NCBI GenBank assembly: GCA_003117195.1
Contig: BDSI01000009.1
Span: 992,001-1,056,000 of the forward strand
Direction of reading: 5' to 3'
DNA: 64,000 bases
DNA from: Eudorina sp. 2006-703-Eu-15
Lineage: Eukaryota > Chlorophyta > Chlorophyceae > Chlamydomonadales > Volvocaceae
The notes beneath the pieces were generated by a model. The model saw only the letters and a list, made by a program, of their open reading frames with translations. It ran no database searches and was not told the DNA's origin. Each line of letters starts with the position of its first letter. Position 1 is the stretch's first letter. The position numbers and the translations under genes are program-made. Positions 24,401 to 43,463 of this stretch are shown here, piece after piece.

Positions 24401-26024
24401 TACCGAATCCATCCAAACCCCTACGCAAAAATATGTCCGCGCGAACCCAATCACGACCAGGAGGCTCCTGTTGTGCTACTACTTTGCCGCCAGCTGGGTA
24501 TTCGTGACACATACGACTAGCGTTGGTCTAAACCGTATCCTGCAGCCGCTGACCAGCGCCCGCGCACGATGGAGCTGCTGTACGTCTCCCAGTGCACTTG
24601 TTGATAGTGGCAACAACGGTGCGCGTGACCCGGACCGATACTCAACAAAAGTGTAGAAAAATGTTTTATGTTGGGCGCTGGTTACAATGGGACAGCCCGG
24701 TACTAGAATCAACAGCGCGTCCCGGAATTTCCAGTACCACTCCGCGATATCTGGTGCATCCAGATCCACTGCTTATCTTGGTAAGCCCTTCCCCGCTCAC
24801 CTTGATGAGGTCGAGGTTCACATCCCGCCTCTCCAGATCCGCGACGGCCAGCACGGCCTTGACGCAGATCTCCGCCATCGGCCGCTTTAACCGCCCCACA
24901 CTGCGTGAATCCCCGGTCGGCAGATACCCATGACGCCGATGCAGTAGGTCAAACGGATAGTTTACCATAATATGATTGCCAACACCGTACAAGCACATGT
25001 CGTTGTCCATAGGATACGGCATGGGCAACAGCATCAATGCTCGCTGTGACATGGTGTATGTACGACACAAGGTACATGTAAGCCGTCACGGACAGGACAG
25101 GCGCCACGACAGTGATGGCAACCACAGAAGCAATTTACATCAGCTATGACATTAGAACTGGCACATTCACCAGGGCTGCGGCCCGAATGCAACTATGCGA
25201 GCGCGCTGTGGGGAACTTACACTTTAGAGGACAGGGTGGTCATGCACGTCTTCACCAGGGGCTCGATGTCCTCCTTGCTGAACTCGAACCGTGTTTTGAT
25301 CCTGTCCATGTTCTCCGTTGCAACCTTGCAGGCCATCTCATAGCCTTCCGCGATGCGGAGGGGGTGCATACCCATGTCCAGAAGGGACTCCGCGTGCTCC
25401 AGCAGCGCACCCGCGAGCACAACAACGCCCGTGGTGCCGTCCCCAATTTCATGGTCCTGGGATTTTGAAAGCTCCACCATAAGCTTTCCAATTTGGTTTT
25501 CCACTTCCATCATTTCCAGGATCGTCGCGCCGTCGTTCGCTGCGTCACCAAGTAAGCCCAAACCATTATATTCGATGCGATGATAACCATTGTGACATCG
25601 CGTGGACGTGAACGCTGCCCAAGAAGCCCGCGTTCTTGGCTTCCCGCCCAACGCAAAGTGTTCTAAAATGCACCCCCAGCAAAATATGCAGGGCCCCACG
25701 TCTGCTTCCAATACAATATAACTACTTACTGATAGTCACGTCGCCGTCGGGGCTCTGGAGCATTTTGTCCATGCCCTTCGGCCCCAAACTAGAACGGAGA
25801 GTCCGCGCCACGCTCTTGGCGGCCATAATGCTGGCTTTCACCGCCTCTATACCCTTTACCCGTGACTTTCGCTCTTGCTCCTGCGAAGATGGAAGCACCG
25901 CCGTTTCGAGAAAGGTACGCTCATTTATCATGCACAGCTAACCAAAGAAGTCATATTGCATGCGAGCAAAACGCACCCTAAGGATGATAAAAGGCCGCCC
26001 ATATTCGTCAAACGCCAGAGACAT
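21449..26024 (-). CDS. CCT5: T-complex protein 1 epsilon subunit (cytosolic chaperonin TRiC/CCT), 12 exons, 536 aa
   Basis: Exons (minus): 26024-25977, 25880-25730, 25539-25221, 24900-24801, 24045-23881, 23561-23406, 23094-22963, 22697-22520, 22409-22303, 22090-21970, 21722-21646, 21505-21449; all phases close and the length matches the family (~535 aa). Exon 1 encodes [16 protein letters not shown], the epsilon-type N-terminus. Conserved ATP-site motifs are [10 protein letters not shown], the NDGATIL region at about residues 68-74 and GDGTTG at 99-104. Epsilon-specific blocks include [29 protein letters not shown] and [10 protein letters not shown]. The protein ends [12 protein letters not shown]. 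It is one of eight paralogous subunits of the double-ring ATP-dependent chaperonin that folds actin and tubulin. The gene is divergent from the TPR gene. Confidence 0.98.
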
Positions 26025-26388
26025 GGCGCCACGATCTCAGTGCCAAAATTTCAAGGTAGCTCAACACACGCAAGTATGAAACGCTAGGTTCCCAAGCAAA
26101 ACCCTGCAAATTGGGCGCTCTACCGGATAACTTGGGAACCCAGCGTTTCATTCTAACTGGCAACTGTACGGCAAACACATTTCGGCTAGTACCGTCGTGA
26201 CGCACTGGCCCACTTTGTAGCTACTAAAGTTCATTTATCCTCCATGTGTATATATGTCTTTTCTGGTTTGTATTTGCTCTATCATCTAGGTGACGTGCAG
26301 AGCTCGAAGGCGCAACCGAACGGCTCGGAAGATGTAGTTGTGGCAACATGAATCCTTGACTACAACTGTACTGTTTATCTCTAACAAA
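26025..26388. promoter_or_regulatory. Putative bidirectional promoter between CCT5 and the TPR-protein gene
   Basis: Only 364 bp separate the two divergent ATGs, so both core promoters must overlap or abut here unless one transcript starts inside a gene. The segment contains a near-perfect palindrome at 26076-26151 (separate entry). I could not assign a TATA box confidently. Confidence 0.6.
26076..26151. repeat. Near-perfect palindrome, 21-bp arms and 34-nt loop, with tRNA D-arm-like loop sequence
   Basis: Arms 26076-26096 and 26131-26151 are reverse complements with one mismatch in 21 (ATGAAACGCT[A/G]GGTTCCCAAG). On the minus strand the loop reads GGTAGAGCGCC followed by CAATTTGCAGGG, like the D-arm and anticodon region of an alanine-type tRNA. 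No complete cloverleaf can be drawn. It may be a tRNA-derived relic or a MITE. Confidence 0.8.
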
Positions 26389-35535
<9,147 letters not shown>

Positions 35536-37305
35536 CAGTCCGGCTGCACAGAGCGGGGTCCGCCACCCGCGGTGAGCGGTGGCGCGACCGTGCGGCTGCG
35601 CCACTCGTCGTGCGGAGTGGCCACCACCTCCGGCCGCCAACGACACAACACCGACGGCCAAGACCTGTGACAACAACGGCAACAACAATAACGGCGAACG
35701 ACCCGGTTACCGCGGGCCCCAGCACCCCTTCGAGCCCCCGGGCCCAGGGGCCGACAGAGGACGACCGGGGAGGGAGGGCAATAAGGGCGCTGGGACGCTG
35801 ACAGTCAACGGCGCACAGGACGGACGGACGGGCTGATGGACGGGCTGATGGACGAGCTGACGGACTGACGGACGCTGTAGTGGCTGCCAAGCCCGTGCAC
35901 TGCTGGAGGTGCAGTGGTATCCACAGCCGGTGGAAGGTTGGGGGAGGGCCGGGGGTCACCGGATGAGACCCATGGGACGATGGGAGGGCTTGGATCCGCG
36001 AGTACGGTACGCGATGACGTGTCCACAGGTGACACGTCATTGATTGCGTTACTCCAAGGTGACACGGCGACGATGAGGGGCAGCGACGGTGTTGGCGTGG
36101 CAGGTGGGAGGCGCACCGGTGATGGGGCGTCGGAGGCGGGGCTGGTTGCCTGATACGGAGGAATTGCTCGGGGTCACCGAGGGGGGGCCGGTGAGGGGTC
36201 TGGGTACCCTGTGGCAATGCGCTTACACTCGACAGCTGGACGCAGCCGACGTGCAGGGTCATGGGATGCACGATCACATCATAATGCTATTTATGCGCGA
36301 CGCCATGCGATGCTATATATATGTTCTGTGTTCCAAAGGTGCGCGGTGCTGTGCTCGGACCTTGGATGTATTACGGCGGTGCATGCGCGTTGCAGCTTGG
36401 CTTGCCGGCAAGCAACCCATATGTATGTTGCAGGGGTGGGCTGGGCAAGTTGGAGGGTTGGAAGCAAAGAGGGTGGCTGCGGACTGACCACCTTGAGGCA
36501 CAGGTAGGGAGCTGGCGGTCTCCCTCTGCGGGGGGGAGGGTCGAGGGTGGAGGGCCCAAGATCCTGATGTTGCCGTTCAAGATGTTGCGACGGGGTTTGT
36601 TTTTTTGGGGGTCATCTGGACCCAAAACAAGGGTTGGCGGGGGTGGCCTAACACAGCTGTACACAACCGAAATGACGTACATATGCACATACTGCACTGC
36701 ACTGCACGTACAACTCCATCTCGCGCGTGCGACCATTCTTAGCGATTTGCGGTGCACCCATACAACATCCAAGATGCCCGGAATGTCTCGCTGTGATTGA
36801 TGCGGGCCCGGGGATTGATTTCAGTCAATTATGGAGTGAGGTTTGGACGGTAGTCGGGGCTGGATAGCGGTGGCGGGTGGGGGTGGCGGGGGTCGGGGAG
36901 TAACCTCTGGCCCAAGCGTCAGTCACAAAGCATCAATGTTGGGGTATGAACAGGACATTAGGAACAAATTAGCTGTTCCTAAGGAGAATTAGGAATAGCC
37001 AACATGCACGTGGTCAGGGTCCACGGCTGAGGCACATGCGGCGGCCCCGTCCGGAATGATACAATAAATTTGTCGACCTAGCAGCGCGGGTGTACTCTAC
37101 CTCCCCCTGGCCTGTCGAATGACCTCCCAGCCGACCGAACTGGCTGCCGCCGTGCTACCATATACGACATACCGCACTGTCGCTTGACAGGACTACTGCC
37201 GTGTAATCCGGCAGGACCAGACTCCCTGCGGATGTGTCATCCTCGTCTGTTCCGTTCGTCCGAAGAGCCTGACGAGTGGCCCAACCAGCCCGGCGATGGT
37301 GGTAG
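35536..37305. other. Intergenic, nothing recognised
   Basis: This is the 3' flank of the TPR gene. A short GACGGGCTGATG tandem occurs at about 35818-35870. No TGTAA signal is obvious near the stop codon, and no exon or RNA gene is recognised. Confidence 0.5.
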
Positions 37306-37387
37306 GGTCGGCTCAAGAAGTCCAGGGAGGCATCCCGAACTGACAAGAGCGGCAGCTGGTTCCAGTACGGCACTACATGACAGGGGA
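37306..37387 (+). repeat. Dispersed repeat, copy 1 of 2 (GGCAGCTGGTTCCAGTACGG family)
   Basis: This segment matches 43896-43977 in the same orientation over about 80 bp, sharing GGCTCAAGAAGTCCAGG and GGCAGCTGGTTCCAGTACGG. The matches are flanked by unrelated DNA, as expected for ends of a dispersed element. Confidence 0.8.
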
Positions 37388-37473
37388 GGTGGATCCCAGC
37401 GATAACCAACGTAATGTGCAGCGCTCTTCGCAGTAGTCCAATATGTCTAAATACATCCCAAATTGAGGACTCT

Positions 37474-37850
37474 TCACCCCTTCAGCGCACCTCGGGCCTT
37501 CCGCGTCAAGAAAGCGACAATTGCTGCATCGCCATCTGTGTCCCGGATCAACCATTTGCTCAGCTCGTCATCAGTTTGCTTCCCGATGAAGAACAGCAGC
37601 TCTCCTATTTCTGGGCCATCGACGACACGTCGAACGGCAGCAGCTGCCGTCCTCGATAGCATTCCCCACCATGCCGGAGCTCAATGCGAATAGTGGAGCA
37701 GGCTCGTGAGTGTAGCTACCAAGTAGCACGAGCGTGGGCGAGGCGCTGCGTTGACGCAACTCCTGGAATGCAACTGTTCTCGCCGTACTCAGGCTAACTC
37801 TCAGGTTAACCAGCTTAAATGCTGGTCCCCCTTGTAACGGTCGCTTCCTA
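37474..37850 (-). pseudogene. Fragment carrying an EIGELL...AAIVAFL module (copy A)
   Basis: In the minus direction, a frame with FKLVNLRVSLSTA (about 37830-37770) is followed, after a frame change, by RTAAAAVRRVV, EIGELLFFIGK and GDAAIVAFLTRKARG, ending at a stop at 37474. The same block order is found at 39014-39280, so this is a real homologous pair. The frame change means either an intron or decay. The family is not recognised. Confidence 0.45.
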
Positions 37851-37859
37851 ACTCTTACT

Positions 37860-38628
37860 GTGAAGGCAGCGACCACCCTCAAACTCGGGCCGTCCCTGCA
37901 CGAGCTCGCGGCCCAGCAGCAGGCCTTCGTCGTGGATGCGTACGGCACTTTGCCGGTCCCGCCATCTGCCCTGGCTGATTTCCGGGCTACCCTCCGGCGG
38001 CTGTGGAAGCTGCGCTGGGAGAACTACCACAAGGAACCATTCTGGCGGATCGCTCTGCATGGCATCGCGGGCTTTCCGCTGGTCGCCAACGACGCCGCGA
38101 GGGAGCATGGTGCTATCCTGCGGGCGGCAACGAAGTGCCCCTGTGGCGCCCCTGTCACTGGGCGTGGCGCATGCTGGGTTCGGCGCCACTTGTTCTGGGA
38201 CTGCTTTGTTGCGCGGTCGTTGCGTGAAGAGATGGGGGCTGCGATGGGGGCTGCTGTGGGTGCATGCCCTGGACGCCGTGTTTGCCCGCCACCACTTGTG
38301 GCTCGTGATCGCCCCGCCGGGTATCCGGCAGGTTGTCTGGGATGTGGTGGCTTTGGCGGCCCTGGCGGCCATCGAGCGGGGCCGTCAAGGCATGTACCAT
38401 TTGTGGGACACTTTCACTGCTCTTTCGCGGGCGCGCCTTGTTTCGATATCCGTTGAGGTCACGGCGGACTTTTGGGCCCGTCTCGCGTCTTTTGCGACGC
38501 TCGGACTGCCTCCGCGGAACTGGTCTCCCGTGCCGTCAGTTCACCCTTTCCTGTGCGGGATGTCGGGGCGTGTAGTGCTCTCACGGCCTCCGGACGTTGA
38601 GTCACCACCCGGGTCCCCCGGCCCGTGA
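37860..38628 (+). mobile_element. 3' fragment of a LINE-type retrotransposon (reverse transcriptase C-terminal/zinc-binding region), frameshifted
   Basis: The frame starting at 37860 reads KCPCGAPV...WVRRHLFWDCFVARSL, the CxC...HxFW(D/E)C zinc-binding signature after the RT domain of non-LTR retrotransposons (zf-RVT type). Homology continues from about 38270 in another frame (RHHLWLVIAPPGIRQVVWDV, then ALAAIERGRQ), so at least one frameshift separates them. The RT catalytic core and endonuclease are absent. Dead 5'-truncated copy. Confidence 0.8.
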
Positions 38629-39013
38629 GCTGCTGTGCTTCCCTGCGGGTGGGTTCCACCCCTGTTCGACGGCTGTTGCGTCCATTACGGCTGCGTCCTC
38701 GTGGCTTGAACTTTGACTGCTGCGTCGACTGGGCGCTGGTGGTGGTTGGCTGCTTTTGCATACGTATCTTGGTTCCTGTGAAGGCTTGGCGCTGGTGGTC
38801 CTGGGCTGCTTTCCGGCCCTGGAAGGTAGATGCAACTGTGTGAGTTACGGCACGGAGAGGTCAGCACATCCCGTTAAGCGACTCTGTTTTTCCATACGGG
38901 TCGTAGGGCCGGTAGAGGCCGGTACAGGTGGTTACGGTAGTTAGGGCTCACGAGCGGCAGGCCATTGCAGCCAAACGTTTGTCGAAAGCAGCACCACAAA
39001 GAAACTCACAACG

Positions 39014-39280
39014 TTACTTAATTTTAAACCTGTAAGCAGTCCGCAGGAACGCAACGATTGCCGCGTTGTCAGCGTCTATCGGAAAAACGTCGAGGTGCTC
39101 CTCGGGCATGCAGGTCAGGAAGCCCAGCAGCTGGCCTAACTCTATTTCACGCACGCCGCAGGAAGCAGCTGCAGTTCTAAAGGCATCACACGCCTCCTTA
39201 AGGCTAACCATCACGCCCGCAATCTTGAACCGAAGTTCGTCACATGATATCTCGCTGCCGCACGATGTAGGGCGAGTCAA
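39014..39280 (-). CDS. Possible last exon carrying the FK...VSL...ELGQLL...AAIVAFL module (copy B)
   Basis: An 89-codon minus-strand frame reads LRFKIAGVMVSLKEACDAF, RTAAASCGVREIELGQLLGF and DADNAAIVAFLRTAYRFKIK before a stop. It is uninterrupted across all the blocks that are split in copy A, 1.2 kb away. The start is uncertain, and a splice acceptor (GGCAG) precedes the module. It could be the 3' exon of a gene whose 5' part was displaced by transposons, or part of an element. Not recognised. Confidence 0.4.
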   Translation of the reverse strand: MTRPTSCGSEISCDELRFKIAGVMVSLKEACDAFRTAAASCGVREIELGQLLGFLTCMPEEHLDVFPIDADNAAIVAFLRTAYRFKIK

Positions 39281-39593
39281 AAATTAGGGCGAGTAAGGAG
39301 TTGGGGAGCCTAGGCTAACTGTTTTGTCAAGTACACTCAGTAAGAAAGGTTGCGCCCTTTAGGGCCCATAAATGCTACCCAATTATGTACGTGTAAAGTC
39401 AACAAATTAGAGGCATACACTTACACCTTGTAGTTTTCAAATGCAAGCGCCATACAGCGCGATGGTACACTGGACGAGCAGCCTTTCAGGCCTTACTTGC
39501 ATTATTAATGATGCTACAGTGGACCCCGCGGAACCAGGGAACCACCCCGCTCCTGAAGACCAGCCATAACCAAGGATCAAACCCGCTCAGGGC

Positions 39594-40184
39594 CTAATTC
39601 GCGAACCACCACCCCCGCCAAGACAGGCTGCCGTCTCCGGCGGCAGCCCGTACTCTTGGAAGGCGACAGGGGCGCGCGAGCCACCATCCGGGGGCTGTGT
39701 GGCATGCCTCGCCGGGCCAAGAACCTCCCCGCATTGCTATAATCCCTTCTTTGGACACCATAAAGGAGAGCTTGGGCAGGGGCTCTTGAGCGTACAGCTT
39801 GGAAGGGCATGCATTTGCCGCACCGGGGCAGCTACGCATGCAGTCTTGAACAGACTCCCAGGAAGCGTACTCAGGGCTGTGCTTTTGCCAGCGGACGAGG
39901 TACTCCATGCCAATATGCTGACGACTGTGCGTCGCGCGGCGGGCGTGGATTTCGTCCAAAACCAGAGCGGCTCGCCCTGCTTCAGCTGATACAACGGGTG
40001 GGGCGCCCTGGGGCCCGGCCGTGTGCTGCTGCTTGCCCTTGCTTGCGATGTAAGGGCGCAGCAGAGAGATATGGGATAGAGGAGTCGTTCGTCCAGGTTC
40101 GCCCAGCAGCCAGCGAACGCGCCGGCGCGACGAACGCCGATTTGGGTCACGGTTACTGCGAGAACTGCACCCACCTCCGACCAA
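39594..40184 (-). mobile_element. Ty3/gypsy chromovirus fragment: integrase C-terminus plus chromodomain
   Basis: The 196-codon minus frame contains WLLGEPGRTTPLSHISLLRPY, the typical HVSLLRPY block ending a gypsy integrase. A chromodomain follows (about 39911-39776: LDEIHARR, GMEYLVRWQKHSPEYASWE), with the aromatic cage and W-E positions of chromoviral integrases. Protease, RT, RNase H and the integrase core are missing from the window, so this is a 3' remnant. The frame stays open through the fragment, suggesting fairly recent loss. Confidence 0.8.
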
Positions 40185-40219
40185 CCCCGACCAACCACCG
40201 ACACCTCAGCTCCTCGATC

Positions 40220-43200
40220 ATGGGGAAGGAGGAGAACTGGAAACCGCAATTCGAGGTAGAAGACAGGCCGACATGTTTAAGGGCGGCTTAAGACCGGGTG
40301 ATGGGCAGGATGCGTGCAGGGCAGCCAGGACCGCAACTCAGTGGCAATGTGTACGGCAATATCTCGCAACGGTAGATGTTTGCAGTGGGCATGGCGAACA
40401 CCACCGTGCCGAGCTTGAGTTTCAAGTTCACGAACATTTAAGATGCATTCCACTATGCCAAATAGTCATTCGGTTCAGCTGCGGTCAATTCTCAGAACAC
40501 GAATACTTGTCCTAGCAGCGCACTGCAACAATTCCGACCAAAGTAATGGTAGTCGTCGAGGCACTAACGTTCGGGAGGCGAAGGAGCGCAAGGTGCGACC
40601 CTTATGACATTTCCTTGCACACCTGCGGCGCGTTTACCAAAGCATTCAGTACCTCCTCTCGCAGAGTTTCAAATTTCGGCATTTCTCAGTATATCATGAC
40701 CGATGCGCCATGAAGGTCAGTACCGGGGGACCTCTGATCAGTACAGAAGCGCACTCTACGGTTGTGTCAATTACCACCGCCCTCGCCACCCTCCAACCCG
40801 CCGCATTACACTGCATGCCCCTCCTTACACATTTTCTTCTTCCGTCCACACTGCGAAACGTCCTCGCGCATCCTCCGCAAGTCTGCACCTACGCCCGGCC
40901 GCGACGCCAAACCTCACCTTTGCCTGCGGCGGATGGCACGGCTCGCCGCAGGTGGGAACCGACGCGATGCTGCTCGGCAGTTGGGCGCCGCCTCCGCCGC
41001 CCCGGCAACAGCCTCCGCGCCCACTCTCCCCCACCGCACCACCTCCTCAAGTGCGGTCCACCCGCCGCCGCATCCTCGATGTGGGCACTGGGACCGGTGT
41101 GCTCGCCCTTATGATGGCTCAAAAGACGGCTGCAGCTGTCATCCCGGCGGCGGCCGAGGGGCCCTCCACACAGCCTGAGGCTCTAGCGGCCGCGGAGGCG
41201 ACTGTCGACGCTGGGGTAAACGACGAGAGTGTTCACATCTTGGCCATCGATGTCGACGCTGGCGCCTGCGCCCAAGCGCAGGAGAACGTGGCACTGAGCC
41301 CTTGGGCGGCTCGCATTCAGGTGCTGCAGTGCAGTTTGCAGGAACTGGCTGCCGCGGCCGCGGCGCCGGCGTCCGTCTCGCTGCTGCTGCCACCATCTGC
41401 GGCAACGCTGCTGGATGAGGGCGCAGTTGTTGGAGCTGGGCAGGACAGTGACGAGGCCGGGTCCGGGATGAAAGCTGTGCCGGGACGCCAACATCACCAC
41501 CACCACCATGATCATCAGGTGGCCCAGCAGCAGCCGGAGTTGTTGCCGGCGGACGTAGGCCTCTTCGACCTGATCATCAGCAACCCGCCGTACTTCGTCG
41601 AGAGCAGCAAGCCGGCGCAGGTGCGGGGAGCATTGGGATTCGGGAATGACCCGTGGGTCAGCGGTGGGCCTGGAGCACACCATGGGCTTCGGTTCCTCGG
41701 TTCGTCGCCAGACGTCTGCTGCCCACACACGGCTGGGATCTCCCTCACGCCCTTGACTTCGTGCACTTCCTTTCTGGCCTGTAATGGTTTTGCCCGTCCG
41801 CCGCGCCCTGACACGTGCCATATACTGCGGGGTTCCGGCGGGGCCGTTGCAGGGCCGTGCCGCACGTGCTGCCGCGCGCCACGCGGACGTGTCGCTGCCG
41901 TTCACTGACCTGGCAGCTGGGTGCGCGGCGCTGCTGGCGCCGGGTGGCAACTTGTGCGTCGTGCTGCCGCCGGTGGAGGCGCAGCGCTTCTGTGCCGTCG
42001 CGGCAGCGCATGGCCTTACACTGGTGAGATCTCGCTGTATGGCACCTACACGGACATAGGGACACGGGGTGAAACAGCCTAGAGCCCTAGACACACCCAG
42101 CTCGGCGACACGGGGGGCTGCTGCAGCCGCAGCTGTGTGGGGCTTGTCCGGGCGGATGGGACTTGCAACGTTGCCAGGCCACCACTGTCAAGCTAGATTT
42201 GATCCGTCCTGGCGGACCGGTGTTATGAGCTTCGCTTCCTATTAAGAGGCGCTGCATGGAGGCCGATTACTGCATCTTGGGCGTTGATATGGCGGAGCTG
42301 AGATCGGTTAGGGCCCACTGTGCCTTACGTGCATGTTGGGAAGCCCTGGCAGATGTGAGGCTGTTGCACGCCCGCGCTTTGCCCGCGCGCTTTCCTTTCG
42401 TGGTTCCCGCCGCGCCAGGTGGAGCGGGTGCGGGTGTTCACTGCGCCGGAGGACGCGCGCGAGCGGCGACATCTGATGCGGCTCCAACGGGGTGAGGGGA
42501 TGGGGGGACGGGGAAGGAAGACCCGACCTGGCGGCCCCGGGGTGGGTGGTGCTGGATCTGGGTTTCGTGTCAGGCAGCACATTGACCAGAGATAGGGTGA
42601 TGCAGCGTGGGCCGATGGTCCTTGGACCGGTTGGGTAAACTAAGCGATGCCGAAATGCTTGGTTTCGGGGCGACCAGGTGGGTGTCCCCTGTTGGGAGCT
42701 GACAGAGTCTGACGTGTCCTACGTTCCTTTGCCCCCCGGGGCGGTCCCCGGGCCCCGGCTCTGGCACGCAGCCGTGGACCTGGCCTGGAGCCCCACCGAC
42801 GACGATGGCACAGGGGCCGCTGCCACGTTGGCCGGGGCGGCGGCGGCCCCACCGAAGGAGTTGATGCTGTTCATCAACGGCCCCAAGGTGGCGCGGTCCG
42901 GGGTGTCGCAGGTGGACAGCGGTGCGGCAGAAGCAAAAGGAGCTGCGGCGCAGCAACGACCGCCGCGACCGCAGGTCAACACGACGGACACGGGTGCTGT
43001 TACAGACCGCCCAGTGGAGGGTCCTGAGCAGGGAGTTGCAGCCTCATCCCCCTCCCCTTCCTCTGCCACTGCCACAGCCACCAGCACCTCCTCGCCCTCC
43101 ACCGCGTATGACAGGCGCTTAACGGCCGCCTACGTGGCCCTGACGGCAGACTTCCATCCCCCAGAATTCCTGGCGCCGTACACACAGGCTCCTGAGGCCG

Positions 43201-43256
43201 ACAGCAGCAGCAGCAACGGGGGCTGCGCCCCACCTACACTGCGCGCAAACCCATGA
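40220..43256 (+). CDS. TrmN6/YfiC-like tRNA (adenine-N6) methyltransferase, 6 exons, ~516 aa
   Basis: Exons: 40220-40255, 40665-40715, 40952-41620, 41853-42023, 42419-42491, 42706-43256; phases close. Exon 2 encodes FKFRHFSVYHDRCAMK, which joins VGTDAMLLGSW in exon 3, reproducing the CAMKVGTDG..LG hallmark of bacterial TrmN6. SAM motif I is DVGTGTG (residues 72-78). The acidic loop is AIDVDAGACAQAQENV. The catalytic NPPY motif (240-243) is typical of adenine-N6 methyltransferases. Exon 4 gives the C-terminal half of the fold (LPFTDL, LLAPGGNLCVVLP), and YDRRLTAAYVALTADFH near the end matches the family C-terminus. Bacterial TrmN6 makes m6A37 in tRNA-Val. The eukaryotic substrate is unproven. 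Low-complexity insertions include HHHHHHDH. Exons 1 and 5-6 are the least certain parts. Confidence 0.83.
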
Positions 43257-43331
43257 TGTCTGCCACCGCCGCCGCCGCCGCCAGTGCCACTTAGGCGACT
43301 CCAGAGGCGGCCCGGAGGGTCGCAGCTAGGG

Positions 43332-43452
43332 CTTGTTGCGGCCGGACTCGTCTGGTCTGTTCAGATCTGACCGGATTAAATCTGGCCTGATTTGGTCTGT
43401 TCGGATCTGGTCTGATCTAGGTCTGCTCGGATCTGGTCTGATCTGGCCTGCC
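43332..43452. repeat. Degenerate GATCTGGTCT tandem repeat
   Basis: Ten or so imperfect units of GATCTGGTCT/GTTCGGATCT lie just downstream of the TrmN6-like stop codon, within its likely 3' UTR. Confidence 0.75.
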
Positions 43453-43458
43453 CGAGGA

Positions 43459-43463
43459 TGTAA
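43459..43463 (+). terminator. Probable polyadenylation signal TGTAA of the TrmN6-like gene
   Basis: TGTAA lies about 200 bases past the stop codon at 43256, a usual 3' UTR length for volvocine genes. Confidence 0.6.

Noticed and set aside
26097..26151. Possible tRNA-Ala gene in the palindrome
   Set aside because: The D-arm and anticodon-like words occur, but acceptor and T stems do not fold into a cloverleaf. Kept only as a tRNA-like relic.
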